From: Aptenodytes patagonicus | Lineage: Eukaryota > Chordata > Aves > Sphenisciformes > Spheniscidae | Direction: 5' to 3' | Assembly (NCBI RefSeq): GCF_965638725.1 | Contig: NC_134973.1 | Location: 6,010,491 to 6,074,490 of the forward strand | Length of the DNA: 64,000 nt | In this document: positions 10,101 through 22,100 of the stretch, in pieces | Numbering within the stretch: the stretch's first letter is position 1 | Layout: the number at the start of each line of letters is the position of its first letter | Notes under the pieces: model-generated | What the model was told of the DNA's origin: nothing | Databases searched by the model: none | Seen by the model: only the letters and a program-made list of their open reading frames with translations | Made by a program: the position numbers and the translations under genes

Positions 10101-13100
10101 CACCCCCAGCTGCTAGGGAGTTGAGATCTTGCAGGGAAAGGAGATGTAGGAGGTGAAAACAACCTTGCTTCTGGCCAGAGCTGTGTCTGCTCCCCCCGGA
10201 GCTCCCTGGGCTGGGAGCAGCCTCTCTTCAGTCAGGTACTCCTTGGTTCTGCACCCATCCTGGGCACGTGTCTCCCACTGGCCCCTCAATCACTGCCCAG
10301 TAGTGAGGAATGGCTCCTCCATTTATTTTTACAGCACCTCTGTGGAGTTTGCCCTTCCTGGTAGGCTCAGCCAAACAGCTGTTTTTTTTGCAGGGTGCTA
10401 GCTCTCTGGAGGAGTGTGATCAGGGGATTCAGATGGATTTTGTGCAGCATAATGGGCAGAATAAGTGTCAGACCCAAAGCAAGGAGTTGAAGGAGCCCTG
10501 TGAGATCTCGGCAGGCTGGGTCTAGGGGCAGTGCTTGGGTCTGGTAGCACAGCCAGCTGCCTTGCCAGAGGGAGAAAGCTTTCTGGTGATCTGCTAATGC
10601 TGCACAAACACCCTTGAGTGGTTGAGGGATTTATCGCTGGCCTCGTGTGTCCCTTGGCTGGCTAACAAGTTCTAGATGCCTCTGAGCGAATGTCTTCTAG
10701 TCTGCTGATTTAGAAGTGACTGGCATTGACTTTCCCACCTGGGTGTGTGGGTGTTGCACCTGTAGGGCTGTCTATAGGCAGATGTTTATAGCACATCTGC
10801 ACAGATTTGTCAACCCCAAGCCTCACCAGAGCCTGTGTGTGTTTCCCCACAACTGTTTGTTTGCTGGTGCTGTGTGTGTGGGTACAAGCTCTCGTTTCCC
10901 TTCCTCTCCTAAACGTGCTCTCCCAGTTGGACGTGGCAGCAGCGTGGCCTGGAGTGCTAAGCCTGTGCCGGGAGTGTGCGAGATGGGGGTTGTTTCTCGC
11001 TCTGCTCCTAGACTGCAGGTTCCCTTTGAGGGTGTAAGATGGAAGCTGCTTGTTTTAACTGGGCTGCTGTGGGGTAGTTTTTGGGGAGAGTGGCTTTGCA
11101 GAGATGTAGAGCTGTTTCTCACTGAAGCTCCTGCCTGCCCCAAAACGTACTGAAATGCACCTGGGGCGCATGCAGCAGCAGGATTCACAGCGTGTTGCCG
11201 TTCTGGCTCAGGGCACTGTTTGTCGCCTCTTGGGCTCTTAATGCTTTTCCAAAGCTGCCAGGGGCTCCCTCCTGCCCATTTTGCTTTCCGTGGCTGATGG
11301 GGGCCTGGGCTGGGGCCTGGCTGGTGCTGCTGTCACCTGGGTCTGCCTGTCCTCCCTCCGGTGTCACCCGGCGCAGGCCAGGCCAGTCGGCAGGTGGTGC
11401 TCTGGGCTCTGCTGCGCCCTGGATCCTGCCTCCAGCCCAGCAGAGCCAGGATAATGTGGTCCTGCAGCATCCTTTGTGGGGCTGGGGAGTGGGGGATCTT
11501 GGCGTGTGCAGGGGATTCTGGTCCCCGGCAGCGATGGGGGCTGCAGGGAAGAGAGCTGCCTCGCAGGCGCTGCAGCTGCTCCTGGTGCTCAGGCTGTTCC
11601 TGCTGCAGCCCTGCGAGCTGTGCTTTTGTGCCCTGGCTCCCAGGCTCAGTGCACGATCGCAGTCCCCTGCCCCTTTGCCCAAGCTGTGACCAGCCCCATG
11701 GGTTCCCTTCTGCTGCCTCGGGCTGGAGGGGAGAGCAGGGTTACCTGAGGGTGAAGGAACCTGCATCTTTTTGCTCAGTCTCACAACAGCAGCGGAGCTC
11801 AGTCTCCCTACCCAAGTGTGAAGGTGAAAGCCGCCCGCTCAGCAGAGGTGAGGGGTGGATAATTGATCGCTGTAACCTGAGGCGGGTGACCTTGTCGGGA
11901 TGGGCTGTGCTCTGGAAGCAGCTCCCCTGAGAGCTGTCTCCTGGCCATGTGCGGAGGAGAGCTCCTGTGTTCCCGCAGGACGGTGTCCTGCTGCCAGGCT
12001 GCCTGACAGTCATGCTCTTGGTGGACTGAGGCACCTGCCTTCTGTGGGTTTCCCAGTTATGCCCATTTCTGCACCGTTCTTCCCCCGTCTGGGGCTGGGC
12101 AGACATTGGCGCGGTCAGGTACAAGTTGCTGCAAGGCTTTCAGTGGTTGCTGCATGGAGCATGCTTTGAGGAGCATGCAGGAGAAGGGAAGAGGCATCCC
12201 AGGGCAAGTGCATGGGGCACATCCCGCTCCCAGAGCTATCAGAGCCCTTCCAACAAGTGTGAGAGGTTGCACCCTCCTGCAGCTGCCCTGGCATGAAGGG
12301 TAGCACAGAGGAAAGCTCCTGGGAACAACCCGGCATGGGGAGGCCCCACTAGCCCTCTTGAAACGGCCTGGAGCCATGTATCAGTCTCCTGCCCTGTGCT
12401 CAGAGCTAATTCTTGGTGGGTGCCAGCCCCCAAGCCCTGCTTTGGGAGAGGGTTTTGCTTTTGTGGCTGCCAGGGATTTGGGAGGGGTGGCTCTTTGTCC
12501 TGTGGTGTGTCTCATGTGGGTCCGGGTGATGCTGTTGAGGGCACAAGTGAGGAAGGAAAAGCCTGATATAGTCAAAGCTCTTGGTTCCTCAGAAGGGGTC
12601 ACCCCCATCTGTCTTTTCTCCACGCTTAGTCTTCTGTTTAAAAACTTTGTTCCCTGCCTCATTATGTGCTGATTTCTGTCCAACATGCACAGTCCCCTGT
12701 GAAAGATTAAGCCTATCTTATCTGCCCCTCTTCAGATGTGTGCAGCAGCTGAAGAACGATGGCTTCCACGTGGATGAGCTCTTCCAAAAGTGCCTGTTTG
12801 AGGAAGATGAGAAGGAGAAGGTGCTGAGGGCCATCAGGATTGTCCAGCCCAACTACCAGCTGCCCCCTCCACCCAAGCCCCAGACCTGCAAGTCTTCTCT
12901 GCTCCAGGACTTCTACTCCAAAGTAAGCCACAGAGCTCAGGGATGTCTCTGCAGCTCGGAGAGGTGTTGGAGCTGGCCAAATGATGTTCATAGGTGTCCT
13001 CAGGTCCAGCCCCAGACTGTAATATGGGAAGAACTTTTTAGCCCGATCTCTGCTCAATAGCCCACACAAATCATCAGGCAGCTCCTTGTTCTGAGGAAGC

Positions 13101-16100
13101 AAATAGCCGTACCAACAGCCTTACAGAGCAACAGAGAAGCGGAGGGCTGACAGGGGGGGCTGAAGATGATGGTCATACGCTGGAGGGGGTGCCTGGGGGG
13201 GATGCTTGGTCATGACACAGGAACATAGCAGTCTCTGGAGAGGCCTGTTACTCCAGAGTCCCTGGGGTTTGCCAGCCAGAGACCTCAGACCTCTGGACTC
13301 GGAGGTCCCAGAAAGGTGCCTTCAGCAGGGACTCATGCCACGTGCCTCTTGCAGGGAAGCTGGGAGAATGAGCACGTCTTCTCTTCCTCTGGCTTTTGGC
13401 ACTTAATGTCTCACTCTTCTTGCAGGAGAAGATGGTGCCATACCCCAAGCTGGATTTCACTGTGCAGGAGCTGCAGGAGCGCTTTCAGCAGCAGCTGGAG
13501 ATGGAGCTGGACAATACCATAACCATCGAGTCAGTGGAGTCAACCAAACCTCTGACCCCGCAAGCCATTAAAGCGGTAAAGCTCAGGGAGTCTGGGGGCT
13601 GCATGTCTGAAGGGAAGGGGGGCAGTTCAGCCCTCAGGACCTGTGGAAGAGATGCAGGGGTTGGTGGCCTAAAGAGGGGGGCAGCTCCCTGCTGACACAC
13701 TCTCACCACAGCATTGTTGTCTTGCTTCCATTTCTGTGTAGCGCAAACTGCTGGCCACCCTTCGTTCCCAGTGGCATGACTCCATCCTCCAGGCCCTGCA
13801 GAAGTCGAAGCACAGCATGTCCAAGCTCAAGACGGTGTCGGGGTACAACACTCTCTACCCCTACCTGTGCCTGATGCCGGATGAGGAGTATGTGGGCATC
13901 ATGCTGCAGGTAGGACCCTGCCCTGCCCTCACAGATCTACAGGAACGGGGCCACCCGGATGGCCATAAGGTTGCCACAAAGCACTGATGTCCCGCTCGGG
14001 CCAGCAGAATCAGAACACAAGCCTCAAAGTTTGCCCAGGTTATTAGGTGCAGGCTCTGTCTGCTCCCCGTGCTGAGCAGCCAGAGAAGCCCCTGCTCTGT
14101 CCTGGCCATGTTTCCTTCCTCATGATCTGCTCAGCATCATGGGAATCGGCATCTTTCTATGCTCACCACACAGGGGCTTTAACTCCCACTTTGTGTCTCT
14201 GCTCCATCTTTCTGTTCCTCCCTCCTTAAGACCCTCTTTGCCTTCCCCTTTCTCAGATCCTCAACACCCTCTCTCCACAAGGAGAATCCCTGGCTGTCTT
14301 GGCCAGGGAGCTGGGCTCCAAAATCTACAACAGATACATCACCCAGAGGAAGCTGCGCAGCCGACAGCTGGAGAAGGTGCAGGAGGTCTATGAGGAATAC
14401 ATCCACCTGCTGGCAAAGGACAGCCAGGTAGGTATGCCTGGGAGAGGGGGGTCCTGGGGCCTGCAGGTTACAGAGCAGCAGAGCAGAGATGTGGCAAGGC
14501 AGTTTGTCCACCTCCTCACAAGCACAAGGTCCGGGTTTTGGGAATCTGCTGCTGCAGAGGCCACCAGAACCAGTAAGACCCCATCTAACGCTTGGCAGGC
14601 CCCCTGCCCCGTGGCAACAGGCAGGTCGGTTCTGGCATAGCGGTGGGTATTTCTGAGCCTGAGGGTTTTAAATTGGCAGAGTTGATCCCTTGGAGCCAGG
14701 CATCCCGTGCAGGAGAGCTCTGGGGCTTGAGGAGGGTGTGCTTTGCAGTGCAGGATGGGAAGGGAGAAAGGGGCCAAGGCCGCCGATTTGGGCAGCTCGA
14801 GGGCCGGATGAGTAGGTCGTTCGCAGAGCTGTGTGCGTTTGGCATGGTGGGGGAGGCAGACCTGCAGTCTGGGAAGGAGGGTCAGGATGGTGTGGGGACA
14901 GGGTGTCGGCACAGGGATGTGGCGAGAGGAAGGGCTTTGCAGCGCCACTGTCCCGGCCTGCAGCAGAAGCGGGTTCTCGGGCTTGCCCCAGCCACGTCAG
15001 CAGTCCTTCCCCAAATACCCCTGTCAGGGAGGACTTCACAGGGACACAGAGACAGGAGGATCCTTCTCAGAACCATGTTCCAGGTACATAGATCCCATCC
15101 AGCAAAACCCCCGGGAGCGGTGTGACTGGCCCCTCCAGCTGACCCAATTTTCTCCTTCTACCTCCCAGCCTGACAGGTACTTGCCACGGGAATATTGGGA
15201 GAAGCTGGTGGCAGAAGCAGGCTTTGGGCCTTCCCTGAACTTGAAGGACTGCAGTTGGCCGTACATGCTCCTCATGCGCCTGGGCATGCACATGCTGGAA
15301 CTCCTGGTGCAGGCTGTCAAGGTGCCGAGGAACGTCCTCAATCCTCGCCTGGAGCCCAGGCTTATCCCCGTCCTCTACCACGTCTACTCCTTCCACAGCA
15401 GCTGGCAGGTGAGCCTTGTCCTGGGGGCTCTGGGGCTGTGCAGGTCACCTCTTCATCGGAACTGGGCCTTTGCAAGGCCCCTTTCCCTCCCTGCTGCCTC
15501 TCCTGCAAGGCCCTTTTCCCTCCCTGCTGCCTCTCCTGCTCAGGGATGCTTAGAGGAGCCTCTGGTTCTGTGCGGACAGTGTCAGTACGTAGCATGATCG
15601 CTATGTAATGGCTGATTGACCATATGCTCTTCCAGACTCCAGCCCTAATCCTCTACTGCTGACCTTTACCTCTCTGATTCTCCTCTCAGGTTGGGCTGAT
15701 AAAGCCCCATCCCATCTTCTCCCAGATTGTGTCAGATGCTGCAGAGACCTTGCTGACCTTTAATTCCTCTGCCATACCTATGCTGTGCCCCCCGGTACCC
15801 TGGACCTCCCCCCACTTTGGTGCCTTTGCCCTGAATGACACCAAGTTGATGCGCTTTGTGGATGGGGCCATCCAGCACCAGCTGCTTCTGGAGCAGTGTC
15901 CTCCGGTGAACCTCCACCCCGTGCTGGATGCCCTGAACCAGCTGGGCAACTGCGCCTGGAAGATTAACCAGCCAGTGCTGGATATCATCATCTCCATCTT
16001 CAATGACAAAGGCAATGAGAAGCTGGACATCCCACCGCCCATCTCTGAGGCCCCCAGGCCTCCTGCTGCTCCCAGCAATTCCTCTACCTGCAACAAGTCC

Positions 16101-19100
16101 CAGAAGCACGAGTTGTTGCTGTACAAGAAGAAGACAGCTGAAATGCACAGCTTGCGCATGGATGCGCTGTATAAGCTCTCCATCGCCAACTACGTCAGGG
16201 ACAAGGTGTTCTGGTTTCCTCACAACATGGACTTCCGAGGCAGGACTTACCCTTGCCCACCTTATTTCAACCACCTCGGTAACGATGTCACCCGGGCCAT
16301 CCTGCTTTTTGCAGAGGGAAAGCCACTGGGGCCCAAGGGCCTTGACTGGCTGAAGATCCACCTCGTTAACCTCACGGGGTTGAAGAAGAACAACGCCTTG
16401 CAGGAGCGGCTGGAGTACGCCAATGAAATCATGGAGGAGATCCTGGACTCAGCCGACCACCCGCTCACAGTAGGAGGGGAATGGCTGGCAGGGCTCTGCT
16501 TTCTCTTGGTGTGGAGTGGTGGGACCCTGAATGGCAGGAGAATAGCGTGGGCTCCAGGAGCCTGCAGCTAGCCCCCAGCAGGTTGGGAGGTTCTTCAGTG
16601 ACCGAACTGAAAAGCAGGGAAGTTCCTCTGTGTTTGAGTCCAAATAGGAATTGTCCAAATATGCTAAGCAAAAAAAGGGATCAGTGTTCTTTCATTTCGG
16701 AGGAGACTTAACCATTCCTCTTACTTAGCATAGCTTCTAGAAAGTAAAATAGAATGGAAATCAAATCAATTTTGAAACAAAAACCTTTTGAAAGATAATG
16801 CTTTGAGAGGAAAAAGGGGAAACAAAGCATTGCAGAGTTTCCTAAATAACACATTTCTATCTGAAAACACGATGAAATATTAGGGAAATGGAGGCATGGT
16901 GGGAGGAGGTGCTTGCCCAGTATATCCTGAGAGCACAGGGGCTCCTGCCTTTGCTTTGAGGTGCTACAAGAGCACTGCCCGCTCCTACCAGCGTGTGCTT
17001 TTGTTTTCCCAGGGCAGGAAGTGGTGGATGAACACCGACGAACCCTGGCAAGCCTTGGCGTGCTGCATGGAAATCGCCAAAGCCTCGCGGTCCCCAGATC
17101 CAGCAGCCTACATTTCTCACTTCCCGGTTCACCAGGTGGGAGCCCAACGGATCTGCATGGCCCGTGTGGTTGAGCGGGGAGAGGAAAATGGGCAGGGCAG
17201 AAGCATGCAGGTCTCCAGTGCTGCATTTACTACGCCATGTGGCCAGGCTTTCTTAAGAATGGGAGTGCAGTCTACAGGCATCTTGGTTTGAGAACTCCAG
17301 TAATTTGCTGCTGCATGCAGCCATTAATGAGCCAGTACAGTTAAGTGCTGCTTTGCTTCCTTTGGCTGGGGCAGAGCCTGTCTGGGAGATCGCTGTCAGC
17401 TGCCCACAGGGTGGGAGCTGGGCCAGTCTTAGCTTCTCCAGTCGTGGGATCAGGACTGGAAATCAGCCCGACCCTGGCTGGGTGTGACGTGGCGTGGGTG
17501 CATGGCAGCACCTGCCCATCTGAAGTGCTTGGAGCTGTGCTGAGGCTGGAGCAAAAGATGAGAGGTCTGGACCTCTGAAGAAGGGCAGGGCGACAGAGCT
17601 GATCTGTCCCCCGCATTCAGTGACGTGGCTGTCATTCACCATGTGCCCTGTACTGCTCGGTCCCGGATGTGCCCATACTCTGAGCGGGGCAAGCGCAATC
17701 ATTCGGGTGCTGCTCAGCTCTCTGAAGGCATCTGTCCTTCCCAGCTGGAGAGAGGAGCCAGGCAGCCGCTCCTGTTAGCCAGCACTCAGCCCTTCTCCCT
17801 GCTGCGTCCCAGCAGATCTGCAGCTCTCTTTGCAGCCGCTGCCCAGCCAGCTGTCTGCCTGCACCGATAAATCCCCTTGCTGCATGGGAGACAATGATTA
17901 ATTGTTTTCTTGGTGAGAGGGGCTTGCTCATTTATCTCATTAGAAGATCAGATGGCCCTAATGAAGTGTGGGGGGAGAACAGGATGTATTCTGCCAGTAG
18001 CAGTGGTCTGGAATATGTATGAGACTGTCTAAACTGATATTGTTATGACAACAAAAGATCAAGAGAGCAGTCGGGGGGGTGTGGAGGGTGCCGTTAATGA
18101 AATTCAAGCAAGGACTTCTTCTGGAGGGCACCCGAGTCTCTTTCTACCTGAGTCATCAGCACTTGGTTAATAGAGGCAGCTCTTCTGCTGCGGCAGGGCT
18201 GCCGGAGCCCTGTCAGTTCTCGGCTCTGCAACTTGCTGCACTGCAGGGTGTGGGGAGGAGGGGGAGAGGAGGGTTGATCCTGCAGGCTCCCTTTGACCAG
18301 GCAGAGCCCAAGCACAGGAGGAGCAGGGATGGTCCAAAGCAGCAGCGCATCTTTTGTGAGAAACGTTTCTGCTGGTGCTGTTTGGGGAACAGCAGGACCT
18401 TCCCACGCCATCATTCAGGTCCTGCCTATCTCATCCAAGCTGGTCTTGGTCCCAGGAGGGCTGTCAGGGCAGCTGCTGTGACAGATAGGTCAGCATGCCT
18501 CTGTAACTGCAGCTTTGGGAAAGGCTGGGTCGGAGCTGGTTTCTGTCAGAAGGATGTTTTCATCAGCCGTGGAGCAGAGGCAGCACAGCTAACTGGAGCC
18601 TCAGAGTCAGCTGTGGCTTGCTGAGTGATCTTCAGCTTGGCCTGCCTCTTCCTGCCTCTGATCCCGCTCCTGGGTTTTCCTGAGGTTGTTTTGACTGCCG
18701 GCTCTTGGGGCTTCTTTTAGCATCCCGGACAGATTTGTTGTTTTCCAAATTTTCTGTTTTTCACTGTTTCCACAGAGCTCTGATGTCTGAAAATTCACGG
18801 AGGGGACAGTGTGATGTGAGGTTTTCTTTTTTTAAACCTCATAGGCAGCAGTAGTTAGTGATGAGACCCAGACAGGAAAACTGGCTAGAAGGAAAATGGA
18901 AACTGGTGTGGCCCTGGCCACTGCTGGAAGATCAGCTGTAAACCTGTCCCAAGAGAGGGGGGGGAAAAATGGCAATAACCTTCTGAGCCAAGTGTATCTG
19001 TGTTGTTGAGCGGGGGTGGATGAGCAGGGCTCCATCCACACACTAACACCTTGTTTCCACCCTGCTCTCTTCCCACACGCAGGATGGCTCTTGCAATGGT

Positions 19101-22100
19101 CTGCAGCACTATGCAGCTCTTGGCCGGGACCTTATTGGCGCCATGTCCGTCAATCTGATGCCCTGCAGTGTCCCCCAGGATGTCTACAGTGCGGTGGCCC
19201 AGCAGGTGAGGCACAGTGGAGACGTGGGGAGGTGTCCTCTTGGACCTGCCTCCCCCCCTTGCCAGTGTGTTGCACAGGGTCATTCCAGCTCCCAAGGAGA
19301 AAGGTCGAGGTAAGACCAGCATACAGAGGGCTGGGAAAGCATGAGCTGGTCACAGGCAGAGAGTCTCTCCCTCCCCAAATGGGAACCACTGCAGCAGCTG
19401 CAGTGGGGATCTGGCTGGAGATCTGTCCTGACGGAGGTACCTATGAGAAATCCACTGGGATTTCTGTTGTCCTCACTTGTCCTGAACGAAGTCTGGGAGA
19501 AGTAGGGTAGAGAGGTGGAAGAGAGCAAAGAGTGTTCCTCATCTCTTGATCACAGCTGGCTGGCCCGCAGGTTATAGGATTTTCTTCGTTTGAGCTGGGT
19601 AGGAGGGAGGGGGGAGAGATTCAGCCTTTTGGCACTGCTGCTAAGTCTTCAGTTTTCTTGGCAAGACATGATGTGAAGTGTGCTGAGATCTACCAGACTC
19701 ACTCAACTGGTATCGAACCCCTGGCTCTCCCTTCTAGGTCTCAGCATGTTTTATCCAGGCAGCACCGCAGCAGCGGGTGGGAGGAGCACATGGACGGTGC
19801 ATGGTTTGCTCAGAGTTATCACTGGGGGTGGCAGAGGTGGGAGAACCTGAGTCCTGAGCCACAGTCCTAGTGCCACGTCCTTGTGACGTCCGGCACCACC
19901 CAGCTGCCAAGTGACACTGCTCTGCTGAGGCAGCAATGGAAGGCTCTGGGCCCTGCGGGCACGGTTATCTGTGAGATGTGGATGCCTCTTGATCCCTTCA
20001 GCAGATGATCTCTGCTAACCAGGGCTGGTGAAGATGGGCTGCAGGGTTTCTGATGGGAGTTCAGGCCAGGCAGCGCATAGCTGGGAGGGTCTCATGTGGC
20101 CCCCCTGACTCTCCCCCAGCCATGAAGGGGACTTGGGCCAGCATGGCTGACCTCCCGGGGCGCTCTCCTCCTCAGGTGGAGGAGTTTCGGAAGAAGGATG
20201 CTGAACAGGGAGTGAAGATTGCCCAGGTGCTGCAAGGCTTTGTCAACCGCAAGGTGGTGAAGCAGACGGTGATGACAGTGGTGTACGGTGTCACACGCTA
20301 CGGCGGGCGGCTGCAGATGGAGAAGCGTCTCAAGGAGATTGATGAGTTCCCTGAGGTAGCATGCCTGCCCTGGCCTCCCCCAGCAGTGTTTTGCTCAGCT
20401 CTCAGTCCCTGCTGGGAGACATACCTGCACTGCCCTTAACTGTGGGTTTCCTTCCTGCCTTGCCCTCTCCTTGCCCCCCCAAATCTCAGCTAGCAGAGGG
20501 ACATGCAGGACTGACCCCCCCCATGCCTGTGCCAGGCTTGTCCAGCCTGCAGGAGAGCTGTCTGCCAGCACTTGTGGGTGGGGAGGGATTCTTCAGGTGG
20601 GGCTGCTCCTCATCCTTCCCGGGCCCAGCTTGGTGGCATGACAGCCTCAGCTGGTGTTTCAGATGCAAAACAAGGTTTGTGGCTGTGCTCTTCCTTCTGG
20701 AAGTGGCCCTTGACTCTAGCAGAGCTCTTGGAGGCTTGCACCTCCTGGCACCTGTTTCTTGTTCTGTGACCCCACTGTGAGACAGTCCTTGCTGAGTGGG
20801 TGATTTGCCGTGGCATGTTGGTGTGGGGAGTGTTTTTGCCGTGTGTTACATTCCTGGGGCAGATGAGGCAGCAAGAGCCTCCTGTTCGTCCAGGGACGTT
20901 ACACAGAGATGAGCCTGTCCTCAGACAAGGAGCCATCTGAAATGCTGATGTCAGCCTCCCTCCATCACAACCCACAGCCATCTGCAACAGCTCAAGACTT
21001 AGCACAGTCTGTGATGGAGGCAATTTTGAGGCACCGGAGAGTAGGGAGATGCTCTTTTAGCTTACCCTAGGTCCCATCCCTTTGCTTCGCATCTTTTGCT
21101 GCCCCTTTGCCTGACCCCTCGCTCTGCCTTTGGTCTGTGCAGGAATACTTGTGGGAAGCATCTCACTACCTCGTAAAGCAGGTGTTCAATGGCATCAAGG
21201 AGATGTTCTCAGCAACTCGAGATATCCAGGTAAGGTGCCTGTTTCCTCTTACCTCTCTCTGCCTTTTCTTCCCTGGACCACCCATACATAGACCAGGGGA
21301 TGCTCCATGGGGAGAGATGGTTCCTCTGGGTCCTGGCCAACAGAGGATCCTCCTGTCCCAGCCCAGAGGTGTGGGATTGTGCCTGCTGCAGGGCCAAACT
21401 CCCCCGTAAGCGCTGGACTGTCACAGTTGGTGGCAGGAGTCGGGCTCACCTGTGCTGGGAGGGGATGGGGTCTTCCAGCTGCCTATGCTAACTCCAGCTG
21501 CTTTCTTCCCCACTTCCCTCAAGAACTGGCTGACGGAGAGTGCCAAGCTCATTGCCCAGTCGGGACGGACAGTGGAGTGGGTCACGCCACTGGGTCTACC
21601 CATCGTGCAGCCCTACTATCGCTCCAGGTCCACTGTGGTGAGTATCTGGTGTGCAGTGTGCCCCCTCCCTCTGCCGTGGTGGGGAGCAGGGAGAGGGCAG
21701 TCGGGCTTCAGGGCAGCAAGCTAAAGCCCGGCAGGTTGGCATCACCTGCGGGTGAGCCTGCAGAGCAGGTAGGATTTGTGTGTGCAGGCACATCCTCCCT
21801 GCAGAGACTGGAGTGTGTGGGTGGGCTGGTGAGGAAGCTCTGCTGCTCCCGTCCCACTCAGGCAGCTGGGGCACGGGCCCGTTCCCCGCACCAAGGAGCC
21901 TTCCTCAGGGCTCGCGTGATTCAGTCTTGCTGCTTTCGCCTCCCACACGCTGCTGCACTGACTCACGTCTCCCCAGCCTGTCTCGTCCTCATAGCTGCTC
22001 ACCTCCAGGGGCCCTTCTTTTAGCCCTTGCAGGGGTGAATCAGGGTATCACTGGGAAGGGGTGAAGGGTGCCTGCCAGCATCCTCAGGAGGGGAAACAGG

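Noticed and set aside
14833-15168. Upstream extension of POLRMT exon 9
   Set aside because: The frame is open by chance; a good acceptor at 15168 and the human protein length argue against it.
19690-19750. tRNA-like B-box (GGTTCGATACC on minus strand) in POLRMT intron 12
   Set aside because: Arms do not pair as a tRNA T-stem and no A-box or acceptor stem is found. At most a very old tRNA-derived SINE remnant.
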